Shown: positions 25,963 through 34,133, counted from the stretch's first letter. The stretch is DNA of 64,000 bases from Flavobacterium sp. LC2016-12 (GCF_015351595.1 NZ_JADKPT010000001.1:1-64000), one strand, 5' to 3'. Numbers and translations: made by a program. Notes: generated by a model from the sequence alone, not told the origin.

Positions 25963-26940
25963 TTATCCTTCAATTGTATAAGGAAAATTACCACTTTCCG
26001 GAATGGTCAAAAGTCCTTTCTCTTTCATTTCGTTTGTCGCTTGTGTATAAATAAGATGGTACCACCAGATAAAAAATTCTTCAAAAGTTATTTCTTTGTC
26101 GTAGCCTAATTGAACGTATATTTTTTTGCTGTAGCTTCTTTCTTCTTCTAATATTTTTAATAATTCAGGCAAAAAGTTTTTAGCCATTTTATCAAAGGTT
26201 TCGTTGTCTGCCGTTGAAACCAGATTTTCAGAAACAGCCATTTTTAAATGATCGCGGTTATTTCCGTAGACACTCACATAACGGCCTTCAATTTGCTCGG
26301 TTTGATTGCCGTAAATTCCAAATGATTCTATTTGCTGATTGGTATTTTCAGTGATTCTAAAATAATAATGTTTGCCGTTTCGTAAAGGTCTGTCATCCTG
26401 CTTAAGAAATTCTTTTTCCACATTATCAATTTGCCAGGAATCTAAAAGAACGTCGCTTAAAACAAAAAACGACCAGGTTTGAAAATCCTGTTTTTTTGCT
26501 ATTTCTGTTTTGCCAAATTGCTCTTTTATTGCGGCTAAATTTTTACGTATAGATTTCGTTATTTTTCCTGAAATTGGTTTTGCATATTTAAAAAGCAGCT
26601 CACCATCTTTTGCATCGGCAATAAAAACAGTTGGTTTGTATTGATTGTTAACCTTATGAAGCCAGTTTTTAGATTCTAAAAGTGCGATTGAACTATTCAT
26701 TTTTTCATCACTGAACTTTACATACTCCTGAAAATCTTTTGGTGAGAAGCCTTTATGAAGAGCAAATAAAAATTTATCTAAGCTGTCCTTTTTTATTTTA
26801 AAATCGGGAAAATTATCTCCTCTCGAGATCATAGCCCTTTCAATTTTAAGTTTAAAAATTTCGTCAATTTTATTTTGCGCTTTTATAGGTTTTCCAAGTA
26901 ATAGTAAAAAGATAATGATGAGTAGGTTTTTTGATTTCAA
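25963..26940 (-). CDS. Secreted protein of unknown function
   Basis: A 325-residue exported protein: signal peptide (LLIIIFLLLLGKPIKAQ, about residues 5-21), then an alpha/beta soluble region with many charged residues and no motif I can assign. The gene before it ends 130 bp upstream, and a small hairpin (26994-27010) sits in that gap. Confidence 0.6.
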   Translation of the reverse strand: MKSKNLLIIIFLLLLGKPIKAQNKIDEIFKLKIERAMISRGDNFPDFKIKKDSLDKFLFALHKGFSPKDFQEYVKFSDEKMNSSIALLESKNWLHKVNNQYKPTVFIADAKDGELLFKYAKPISGKITKSIRKNLAAIKEQFGKTEIAKKQDFQTWSFFVLSDVLLDSWQIDNVEKEFLKQDDRPLRNGKHYYFRITENTNQQIESFGIYGNQTEQIEGRYVSVYGNNRDHLKMAVSENLVSTADNETFDKMAKNFLPELLKILEEERSYSKKIYVQLGYDKEITFEEFFIWWYHLIYTQATNEMKEKGLLTIPESGNFPYTIEG

Positions 26941-26993
26941 TGGTTTGTATTTTGGTTTGTAATTTTGTTTTTATTTGCTTCTGAAACTTCGCT

Positions 26994-27010
26994 AGCGTGA
27001 GCATCACGCT
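26994..27010. repeat. AGCGTGA/TCACGCT hairpin
   Basis: A perfect 7-bp stem AGCGTGA-GCA-TCACGCT in the gap between two same-strand genes. Related GC-rich stems occur at 29822-29880 and 31459-31551. Confidence 0.5.
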
Positions 27011-27069
27011 TCTAACATCTGATAACGTACTATTTATTATTAAAATCAAATTTATTCATTTAGATACTT

Positions 27070-27876
27070 TTATTTTTCGATTTTCATCGTTACTGTTTTC
27101 CATTCCATTACGGCATTTCCATCCCCTCGCATGTCAGAGATTTCCAGGAACTTAAATTTGTTTTTCGAAATTTTTTTATAAAGTTTATGAAAGTCCTTAA
27201 ATGCTTCATATTTACCATTATTGAAATAAAATATAAAATCATCAACTAACTTCCATTTACCATTTTTCAAGGTCCAAATCTTAAATACTTTAAAATTACT
27301 GGCGCAGGATGAATTATACTCTGCAATTTCATTTCCTCCATCCTCGTCAATATCTCCAATGCTGAAAATACTTTCGGGATGACAACAATTTGAATTGGAT
27401 TCTATTCTTGGAATTTGATTATCGGTAAAATAATAAGATTGACCTTCTTCACACCAACCTAAACCGGGTAAAATAAAAACAGAATCCTTTTTTCCATCTC
27501 CATTAAGGTCACCCAAAGTTTTAAACTTTTTCTTGAAAACTTTTGTCGCTTCTAAAGAATATTCATAAAATGCTTTCTTTTGTACTAGTGTTGGAAAACA
27601 TTCTTTTTTTGCATTTTCTAAAACATATCGTGAAATGTCTAATTTGAATTTTCCTTCAAGAATCGAATCGTTTATAAATTGAATGTCATTAGAGAGGATT
27701 GAATTTTTAGGTTTGTTGATTTTTAGGTTTTGAACTACTTGCTTACGAGAAAGTTTTTTAGGAGAATTAGGTTTAGCAACCTCTTTTCTATCTATGGTTT
27801 TTCCATCTGTTTTTTCAGCTTTATTTGTGCAAGCAATCAGACTAAAGAATACAGCCAAAAAGATAAGTTTCCTCAT
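27070..27876 (-). CDS. Lipoprotein with FG-GAP-like repeats
   Basis: A 268-residue predicted lipoprotein (LAVFFSLIAC lipobox, Cys at about 16). A lysine-rich linker is followed by calcium-loop-type repeats GDLNGDGKKDSVF and GDIDEDGGNEIAEY, typical of FG-GAP/VCBS beta-propeller blades. A pair of adjacent cysteines (SNCCHPES) is notable. The role is unknown; its neighbours are also small exported proteins. Confidence 0.65.
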   Translation of the reverse strand: MRKLIFLAVFFSLIACTNKAEKTDGKTIDRKEVAKPNSPKKLSRKQVVQNLKINKPKNSILSNDIQFINDSILEGKFKLDISRYVLENAKKECFPTLVQKKAFYEYSLEATKVFKKKFKTLGDLNGDGKKDSVFILPGLGWCEEGQSYYFTDNQIPRIESNSNCCHPESIFSIGDIDEDGGNEIAEYNSSCASNFKVFKIWTLKNGKWKLVDDFIFYFNNGKYEAFKDFHKLYKKISKNKFKFLEISDMRGDGNAVMEWKTVTMKIEK

Positions 27877-27896
27877 TTTACGTGTTTTAAGTTTGC

Positions 27897-28048
27897 TTAT
27901 TTCTTCGCGATCTCATAAACAATAGTTATAGTTTCTTCTAGTTCTTTTTCTTCCACTTCAAATTTGTCAAATGAAGTTTTTGCACTTGCAGCCATCGCAA
28001 GCATTGGTTTATTAAATCTCACTTGTTCGTAGTATAATTTCAAGAAAG
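27897..28048 (-). pseudogene. C-terminal remnant, possibly of a SIMPL-domain (DUF541) protein
   Basis: Reading the minus strand from about 28048 to the TAA at 27897 gives a frame ending MAASAKTSFDKFEVEEKE and then LEETITIVYEIAKK. This resembles the last strand of SIMPL/DUF541 proteins. There is no start or N-terminal part, and the frame overlaps the end of the 28040-28306 gene in another phase. I read it as the tail of a gene truncated by deletion. The family call is from memory. Confidence 0.4.
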
Positions 28049-28306
28049 TTTTACTAGTCTGACAATTTGATAAATAGCATGATTTTTTAAAGATAAAGAA
28101 CGGGCAATTTCTGGAATACTTTGCATGTTAACTTCACAGATATAACCAAATTCTAGTTCTGAAACAATCTTACAATGTTCTGCTATTATTTTGGACAACT
28201 CTTCATCTGCTTTATAAAGTTCGACATAAACCAAATATAAACTATCGGAATACTCTCTTGGAGTGCCAATGTTTTTGATGTATTGTTCGTAATCCTTATT
28301 TTCCAT
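28040..28306 (-). CDS. Small hypothetical protein
   Basis: An 88-residue charged, helical protein (YKADEELSKIIAEHCKIVSE) without signal or recognised domain. It ends against a probable gene remnant (27897-28048) and starts 10 bp after the preceding stop, so it may belong to the same transcript as the upstream secreted protein genes. Confidence 0.5.
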   Translation of the reverse strand: MENKDYEQYIKNIGTPREYSDSLYLVYVELYKADEELSKIIAEHCKIVSELEFGYICEVNMQSIPEIARSLSLKNHAIYQIVRLVKLS

Positions 28307-28316
28307 TTGTTTGAAA

Positions 28317-28685
28317 TTAATCTAATTTTTCTAAACCGAAATTTACGTACTTTCCTTCAAACAAAGCTTTTCCTTTAGCCGTATTTCCATTTATATTAAA
28401 TATTTCTACAGACATCGTTTTTCCTATAAGTTCTGGCACAGGCCCTTTCGTAAAAATAAATTCATAAGTACAATTTGATTTCCAAACGATTGTACCTTGA
28501 ATAACTGCTGGCGATTCTTTAATAGTTTCTGTTTGAGTGGTTTTGGTTCGGGTTACGGTTATGTCTGGAAGTCCTTCGCTGGTATAGAGAAATTTTCCGA
28601 TTTTAAATTTTTCGCAAATAGATTCCTGAGAAAAACCGATGTTAAAAAGTAAACCAAAGAAGAGGAGGAAATAGAATTTTTTCAT
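28317..28685 (-). CDS. Small secreted protein of unknown function
   Basis: A 122-residue protein from the ATG at 28685, chosen because it begins a clear signal peptide (KKFYFLLFFGLLFNIGFSQ). The mature domain is beta-rich (ICEKFKIGKFLYTSEGLPDITVTR ... WKSNCTYEFIFTKGP) with two cysteines that could form a disulfide. No function is assigned. Confidence 0.6.
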   Translation of the reverse strand: MKKFYFLLFFGLLFNIGFSQESICEKFKIGKFLYTSEGLPDITVTRTKTTQTETIKESPAVIQGTIVWKSNCTYEFIFTKGPVPELIGKTMSVEIFNINGNTAKGKALFEGKYVNFGLEKLD

Positions 28686-28734
28686 GATTGTATTTGTTGT
28701 AATGTTTTGAAAAATAATACTTTGCAAAGCGGAA

Positions 28735-29232
28735 TTATTTATTTAACTGATATAAATTCTCTAAAAACAAAACCTTTTTATCTTCATCCCAAATATTGGA
28801 GTAAACCAGCAGATTTAAAAAATTATCTTTAGCAGAACCGAATAGAAATACATTATCCAGTTTTCCATCGTTGTATTTCCAAATAATATATTCTGATTCA
28901 GCATTCTCTTTGATCTTGTCCGTTTTATATTTGTTCTCTTTAATATAATCGGAATCCCAGACATAAAATAATTTTACGTTTTCGAAACCAGATTTATTAC
29001 TTTTGAAAAAGGGATAGGATTTTTTAGGATTTTGAGCAATGGCAATTATTACGCCTTCACTATTTTTTAAGTACGTCTGGCCAGAGTCATTTATTGAATT
29101 TAATTGTTCCCAGTTTCCTGGGATTTTTACATCGCCAGTGTGTGTTTTTACAGTGGAGAAATCTGTTGTAGTTTGTGCATTAGTATTTAAAGCGAAAGCA
29201 ATAAAAAGTAGAAATGTAATTTTTTTTATCAT
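28735..29232 (-). CDS. Secreted protein of unknown function
   Basis: A 165-residue exported protein with signal peptide KKITFLLFIAFALNTNAQ and a soluble alpha/beta body. No domain is recognised. It is followed after 49 bp by another secreted protein on the same strand, suggesting co-transcription. Confidence 0.6.
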   Translation of the reverse strand: MIKKITFLLFIAFALNTNAQTTTDFSTVKTHTGDVKIPGNWEQLNSINDSGQTYLKNSEGVIIAIAQNPKKSYPFFKSNKSGFENVKLFYVWDSDYIKENKYKTDKIKENAESEYIIWKYNDGKLDNVFLFGSAKDNFLNLLVYSNIWDEDKKVLFLENLYQLNK

Positions 29233-29304
29233 GGTTTTGGTTAGGATTTAGTTTTGATTGGGATTTGATTTTTGAAACCTTTTGAAGCTGGCGCCAGCTG
29301 TTGC

Positions 29305-29787
29305 TTATTCTTGATCAATTTTATAAATTCTTGAGTAGTTTGCAAATTGGGTCCCTTTCAGTTTTTCTTCTATTACTTTCTTTGCTATATCAAAGTCAAC
29401 AACAATGCAACCCACTTCCATTGTTCCGCTGCCTATACTTCCTCCATCAGTATGTCCAAGTCCTGTCCATCCTAAAATTTCGTCCATTTTAGCTTCGAGT
29501 TTATGTCTTTTCTCTAAATCGTGTTCTGTTCCAAAACCATCAATAATATATTCGATTTCTAAATATGAAATTCTACCTTTATCAAATTCGGCATAACCTT
29601 CTTTTACTTTCTCAGCAATTTCTTTTAGAACTTTCTTTTTAAAATTTGAAAAAAAGTTTCCTGTCACTTCTTTGTCTTCGCCACGTTCTCCAACTTTCCC
29701 CCAATGAACAATAGCTGTTTTTTCATCTTTGTTCCAAGTTTCCCAGTAGTAAAGTTGATTGTCTTTTACTTTATAAAGTTTAAACAT
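29305..29787 (-). CDS. WGR-domain protein
   Basis: A 160-residue protein whose N-terminal half is a WGR domain (FKLYKVKDNQLYYWETWNKD then AIVHWGKVGERG), a module named after its Trp-Gly-Arg motif and found in poly(ADP-ribose) polymerases and MolR-type regulators, where it binds nucleic acid or partner domains. The conserved motif here reads WGKVG. The C-terminal half contains GHTDGGSIGSGTMEVGCIVV, a separate small domain I cannot name. No catalytic domain is attached. Confidence 0.75.
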   Translation of the reverse strand: MFKLYKVKDNQLYYWETWNKDEKTAIVHWGKVGERGEDKEVTGNFFSNFKKKVLKEIAEKVKEGYAEFDKGRISYLEIEYIIDGFGTEHDLEKRHKLEAKMDEILGWTGLGHTDGGSIGSGTMEVGCIVVDFDIAKKVIEEKLKGTQFANYSRIYKIDQE

Positions 29788-29821
29788 AGTATTTAATTTT
29801 CTGTTGAGTTTGAATTGTTTG

Positions 29822-29880
29822 TTTCCCTTGCTAATGCAAGCGTTTTGCTCAGCGGCAAACTCTCGCCTGCGAGAGGGAAA
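29822..29880. repeat. GC-rich hairpin in a gene-free stretch
   Basis: Outer arms TTTCCCT / AGGGAAA enclose a stem CTCTCGC-CT-GCGAGAG. The rest of the 29788-30092 gap holds no gene and no clear promoter for the plus-strand gene at 30093. Confidence 0.5.
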
Positions 29881-30092
29881 TCATTTTTCAAACATAATCA
29901 CTTATAATTCTAAAACCTTACGTGAAACCGTAATTATAATGTTAGCAGGATTCTTAAAAGCCAAGAGACTTAATGATACGATTTAATATCGGTTGTATAC
30001 AATCGTTTGAATACAATCACATAGAAATAATCGATTATACATAATTTCGTTTCCATGAAAAAAGGAAATTTATATTCCAAAATTTTACAATT

Positions 30093-30326
30093 ATGTGCAC
30101 AAACACCCTTTCAAAAGAAACCGAAAAAAATCTAATAGATTTTTTCAATAAATCTGTTGATCCAAAAGCAATGGCAAAATTAATAAGACAGCTAAATTAT
30201 GTCGTTGCTTTAGGAGTTATGAGAGAACATGAAACTCTTCAAAACAATATAACCAATCTGGAAAATAGCTTTTATTGGTTGAATGAGTTGGCGGAAGTTT
30301 TAAATCCTTATTTGGATATTGAATGA
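30093..30326 (+). CDS. Small helical hypothetical protein
   Basis: A 77-residue protein, largely helical (KNLIDFFNKSVDPKAMAKLIRQLNYVVAL, ENSFYWLNELAEVLNPYLDIE), with no signal peptide or known domain. It is the only plus-strand gene in this region and is followed by a large nested palindrome. It borders the defence-like block, but no functional link is visible. Confidence 0.55.
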   Translation: MCTNTLSKETEKNLIDFFNKSVDPKAMAKLIRQLNYVVALGVMREHETLQNNITNLENSFYWLNELAEVLNPYLDIE

Positions 30327-30363
30327 TTTTTATGGTCTTGTAATTGCAAGCTTTGGATTGATT

Positions 30364-30608
30364 CTACGCTGCGCAATCCCGAAAGCCTTCGGGACTGACT
30401 TTGCGCCATTTATATGATTTTTTAGAAAGCGCTAAACCTCTAAAAAGTCTCCGACTTTTAACGATTCGTTGTAATAAAATATTATTTACGACAATCTAAT
30501 TATTTAAAAATATCAAGACAAATTCGGTAAAATTCGGGAGACTTTTTAGAGGTTTTGTAGTTTCTAAGAAGATAAAAAAATTACGCAAAGTCAGAGACAT
30601 TTGCGTAG
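30364..30608. repeat. Large nested inverted repeat
   Basis: The gap between 30326 and 30645 is almost filled by nested arms: CTACGC (30364-30369) with GCGTAG (30603-30608), GACTTTGCG (30397-30405) with CGCAAAGTC (30584-30592), and a perfect 19-bp pair (30434-30452 with 30537-30555, AAACCTCTAAAAAGTCTCC). A local hairpin TCCCGAAAGCCTTCGGGA sits at 30377-30394. It could be a folded RNA, a non-autonomous element or a terminator complex. Confidence 0.65.
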
Positions 30609-30644
30609 CGTTTTGGAAGGAACACTTCACAGAGCTGAGGATAC

Positions 30645-31397
30645 CTAAAAGTCATTGCATATTTGATTTTTAGTAATAATCTTTGTACTCAAAATTTTCA
30701 GATCGCGTGAAGTACAGCCTACTTGGTTTTCGTATGTTTCATTAAGTATTTTAAGTATACTGGGAATATCATTTTCATCTTCGACAATGATGTAAGAAAT
30801 ATCTTTAAATGAAAATTTAATAACGCAGTCCTTGATTTTTTCGTTATATTTATTCTTTTCTTTTAAATAGTTTTTTCCTGAGACTATTACAGGTGCACCA
30901 TTTAAATCTTCCTTTGAAGCAACATATCTCCATTCTCTTTCGTCATAAAATCGATATGAATTGGTATTAATTTTTTCATGTACTAATTTTCCTTCGTAGT
31001 TTTTACAATAAGAAAGAAAATTTGTAAACTCATTTTGAAGTTGTAAATCCATTCCAGTTGTTTTATGCAATTCAGCTATTCTTTTGTATTGAGTACCTAT
31101 ATGATTAGCGAGAATTGATTCTTTTTCAAGATAAAGAACCGGATTTAAACCTTTTTCTTTTGCCCAGTCTTTTGTGAGCCCAATTCCATAAAATCCATAT
31201 GAATCGAGATGATTCTTAACCTCAGAAAGTGGAATATCACAAAATGATAACATTGGAATAGCTGATGATAATGATCTGCTTTTTGTTTTGAGGTTTTCCG
31301 AGCAATATTTTAATTTAAATCCTTGAGTAGAAATAATTCCTTTTAAATTATCTAATTTGCTTGTGTAATGAATTACTGAATTCGTACTTATTGACAT
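30645..31397 (-). CDS. AbiGi-family abortive-infection protein
   Basis: A 250-residue soluble protein. The pattern VIHYTSKLDNLKGIISTQGF at the start and IPMLSFCDIPLSEVKNHLDS followed by YGFYGIGLTKDWAKEKGLNP (about residues 48-85) fits the AbiGi family, described as the antitoxin-like half of the lactococcal AbiG phage-resistance system. DEREWRY near residue 153 is also typical. The usual partner AbiGii is not found next to it; upstream on the same strand are a HEPN gene and a DUF262 gene. Family assignment is from recalled motifs and needs a profile search. Confidence 0.7.
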   Translation of the reverse strand: MSISTNSVIHYTSKLDNLKGIISTQGFKLKYCSENLKTKSRSLSSAIPMLSFCDIPLSEVKNHLDSYGFYGIGLTKDWAKEKGLNPVLYLEKESILANHIGTQYKRIAELHKTTGMDLQLQNEFTNFLSYCKNYEGKLVHEKINTNSYRFYDEREWRYVASKEDLNGAPVIVSGKNYLKEKNKYNEKIKDCVIKFSFKDISYIIVEDENDIPSILKILNETYENQVGCTSRDLKILSTKIITKNQICNDF

Positions 31398-31458
31398 ATT
31401 AATGTTACGTGAATTAATCTTATATGATTTTTACCTATTGTGGTCATTTCTTTACACT

Positions 31459-31551
31459 GCGAGCACCTCACTCGTGCCCGAAAAGTTTTTCATTGTTTTT
31501 GTATTGACATGGCTGTCTTGTTCATGAGCGTGACGCTCGCATCAGCGAGGG
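31459..31551. repeat. Hairpin-rich gap in the defence-like block
   Basis: Two GC-rich stems, CGAG...CTCG (31460-31474) and GAGCG-TGA-CGCTC (31526-31538), occupy the 165-bp gap between the AbiGi-like and HEPN genes. They may separate the two transcription units. Confidence 0.45.
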
Positions 31552-31562
31552 GGAATTAAATT

Positions 31563-32507
31563 TTAAGGAATGTACCAATCAATCAACTGATTACTAGCCG
31601 ATTTTATAACAAGTATTTCGTTATTATTTCTTGCTCTAATCAAAGCTTGGACTTGTAGAGTTGCTAAAGATAATTCCGTTTTTACAGCGCGAGTTGATGT
31701 TGAACTATATTCTTTCCATCTGCCATTTTTTTCCAAAATAAATCGAAATTTTAAATGACTTAATTCTATATTTTTTCTTTCATTTAAAAAATCTACATCA
31801 TTATTTGTAATAAATTTTAGACTTCTAGTTAGAAGACAATCAAAACCTAAAGCTATCACTTTAGCTTGCGTTACGAAGTCTTGTAAGTCAATTAGTAGGG
31901 AGTCGGCAGCGACATTATGTGCGGCCTTATGTCTACGTTGTGCAGCATTTTTAAAAATATCACCAGGGTTTAACAAAGTAATGCTTATTGCAGAACTAAC
32001 TTGTTGAATTTTACCCCAACCATCTTTTACCCCAAAAATACCTAAAAACAATTTTATATCATCTGCAGAAACATTTGATTTATCCCACCCTAAGGAAAAT
32101 TCTGAGAATTCAAAGACAGCATCCTTTGTACTTGAAACGTACCAGGTCTCATTTTGGATAAAGCTTATATGGTCTTCTGCATTTCGCTTTAGTGTGTCTG
32201 CTCTGTTTTGAATTCCTTTTAATGCGTTTACAGTTGCGGCTTCTCTAATTTTTGATGGCAATGCGGAAAAACTGACGGTAGTTAAACCGATATTTTTTAA
32301 AATTTCTCCAACTTTCTTTTTTATAAAATCTTCAAGTATAGTAAAAGCTATAATTGCCAAACCATTTCTTAGCATTTTTACTTTTTCGTTGTGCTCAACG
32401 TCAGTAAGAGCTCGTGAAATTAAAACTGAATCCACCGGATTAAAAGGAGAAACAATTTTTTCAAAACTTGAAATTCGATTAATGAAATTTTCTTTTGCGG
32501 TTGGCAT
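31563..32507 (-). CDS. HEPN-domain protein paired with DUF262
   Basis: A 314-residue mostly helical protein. The segment RRHKAAHNVAADSLLIDL (from about residue 191) contains R-x4-H (Arg192, His197), the signature of HEPN ribonucleases, and the N-terminal LRNGLAIIAFTILEDFIKKKVGEIL helix is typical of HEPN proteins annotated with MAE_28990-like families. The start codon overlaps the stop codon of the DUF262 gene by one base (TAATG), so translation is coupled. RNase activity is inferred from the motif only. Confidence 0.7.
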   Translation of the reverse strand: MPTAKENFINRISSFEKIVSPFNPVDSVLISRALTDVEHNEKVKMLRNGLAIIAFTILEDFIKKKVGEILKNIGLTTVSFSALPSKIREAATVNALKGIQNRADTLKRNAEDHISFIQNETWYVSSTKDAVFEFSEFSLGWDKSNVSADDIKLFLGIFGVKDGWGKIQQVSSAISITLLNPGDIFKNAAQRRHKAAHNVAADSLLIDLQDFVTQAKVIALGFDCLLTRSLKFITNNDVDFLNERKNIELSHLKFRFILEKNGRWKEYSSTSTRAVKTELSLATLQVQALIRARNNNEILVIKSASNQLIDWYIP

Positions 32508-33583
32508 TAGGCAATTGCTTCTGAAATTAAGTTATTCATGGTCGAAATTCTATAATTTACCTGTTTAATATTTGACGTAAATTGTCTAATTGAGTTTTCG
32601 AATTCACCATCTGATTTGTATTTTTGCTCAAAGGCTTTTTTAATTTCATTCTTTTTTGCGATAAGTTCTTTTTTATTTTTTTCTACGAAAAATGAAATTG
32701 ATACTGTTTGCACATCAAAAATTCCTTGAATAATTTCTTTTCTTCCATCGGGTCTTTGAAAAGCTTGATCTCCCCATATTATTTCACAAATCTCGAGAGT
32801 ATCATTAAATATTGATTCTATTTTATTAAGGTCAGTCAATTTATTCAAATAATTAGCTTCCATGTATTTATCCATTGCAACTCTCATATTTCCAGTGAAA
32901 GAATTCCATGTGTCTCTTAGAGTAAAGAAGCGTAAAATATATTCGACATCTAACATCTCTCGATAAAGTTTTGAATTTTCTCGTGTTTTATCATTATCTA
33001 GACTAAACTGTCTCCTAAGGAAAGGATGAGCTGATAATTTTACAAGTAAGTCGTTAAAATCACCTCCATATGCAGCATTTCTGATCTCCTGGGGTAAAAG
33101 ACGATCACCTCCTGTATTTAATCGATTAAAAACTTCGAGTTTTAGACTTGGATCTGATTGCTTTAAAAGTGTAATAACTCTTACGTAAGGTCGAATTCTT
33201 AGTGCATTGTTTAGCTGAGTTGGTAATTGATCAAAGGTTAAGTTTTCAATCTCAACAAATTTTTCTAGCTTTTGAAGAGGTTGTCCTAGGCCTATGAAAT
33301 TGTATATTGATGTAATTCTTTGCTTACCATCAATTACAGAATATTTACCATATTCGTCTTCCGCTAAGAATATTGGTGGAACTGGTATGTTTAATAAAAA
33401 TGATTCAATTAAAGCAGATTGCTTAGTTTTATCCCATCTTTCTCTTCTTTGATATTTAGGCTTGATATTGATGGCTTCTGCCTCAACCATATTTGAAATT
33501 GATTCCAGTGATAAATCTGAAGATTGAAAAACTAATCTATTTTGTGCTTCTAGAAACTTATCAATTATATCTTTTGTGTTCAT
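32507..33583 (-). CDS. DUF262-domain protein (GmrS/ParB-like)
   Basis: A 358-residue protein with the DUF262 signature: KPKYQRRERWDKTKQSALIE (about residues 41-60), FLLNIPVPPIFL, and the nucleotide-binding DGKQRITSIYNFI (DGKQR at 85-89). The rest is helical. It has no C-terminal HNH nuclease domain (DUF1524) as in full GmrSD type IV restriction enzymes, so a nuclease would have to come from a partner. It is coupled to the HEPN gene through TAATG. DUF262 proteins are recurrent in phage-defence loci; a sensing or NTPase role is inference. Confidence 0.85.
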   Translation of the reverse strand: MNTKDIIDKFLEAQNRLVFQSSDLSLESISNMVEAEAINIKPKYQRRERWDKTKQSALIESFLLNIPVPPIFLAEDEYGKYSVIDGKQRITSIYNFIGLGQPLQKLEKFVEIENLTFDQLPTQLNNALRIRPYVRVITLLKQSDPSLKLEVFNRLNTGGDRLLPQEIRNAAYGGDFNDLLVKLSAHPFLRRQFSLDNDKTRENSKLYREMLDVEYILRFFTLRDTWNSFTGNMRVAMDKYMEANYLNKLTDLNKIESIFNDTLEICEIIWGDQAFQRPDGRKEIIQGIFDVQTVSISFFVEKNKKELIAKKNEIKKAFEQKYKSDGEFENSIRQFTSNIKQVNYRISTMNNLISEAIA

Positions 33584-33933
33584 CTTTTTTTTTTGTTATA
33601 AAACCGAAAATAGTTATTAATTTCTGTCAAGTTATAAAAAATCCCTTTTAGTAGCAAAGTACAAAAGCAACTTTCTAATCTGCTTATATCTTGGTGTATA
33701 TATTTATAAAATATCTTTAAACCAATTATAATAAAGAATTAAATATAAGGTTAAGTGCTGTGGTTTTAATATTATATTTTAGAAATTATACTTTTAACAT
33801 CAAACTTCGTCTTTAATCTAAAATAATCACCAAGTAAAAATACGTGATTTTATTTAAAATTATTTTTTGCTAAAAGTAAATTTGTTTAATTAAATAACCT
33901 TACGGAAAACCGTAAAACCTCTTCTGAAAACAA
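33584..33933. other. AT-rich gap upstream of the defence-like operon
   Basis: No gene or clear repeat is seen in these 350 bases. They must contain the DUF262 promoter (minus strand), but I find no good TAnnTTTG/TTTG pair. The AT content is very high. Confidence 0.5.
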
Positions 33934-34035
33934 TTTCCCTAGCCCTGATAGCAGCGGCATCCTTTTTAGGCAAACGAAAACATCTAATCCAAACGAAAAC
34001 AATCTGCCTAAAAAGATACAGCGGATAGCAGGAAA
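33934..34035 (+). ncRNA. Structured RNA candidate, possibly the Flavo-1 motif
   Basis: About 100 bases with nested pairing: TTTCC (33934-33938) with GGAAA (34031-34035), CCTG with CAGG, and a 10-bp stem TTTTTAGGCA / TGCCTAAAAA. The symmetric internal loops carry GATAGCAGCGGCATCC on one side and GATACAGCGGATAGCAGG on the other. This recalls the Flavo-1 RNA described in Flavobacteria, but that is from memory. It lies 99 bp before the prfA -7 box; the strand is assumed. Confidence 0.5.
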
Positions 34036-34133
34036 CAGCTTCAAATAATTAACATAATTCCACCAAACAATCTCAAGAAACTAATCCTAAAAAACTCAAA
34101 AAGTTAATGATAGAATTTTCAACAAAAATTTTG

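Noticed and set aside
30364..30608. Retron msr-msd RNA
   Set aside because: The nested arms could suggest it, but no reverse transcriptase gene lies nearby.
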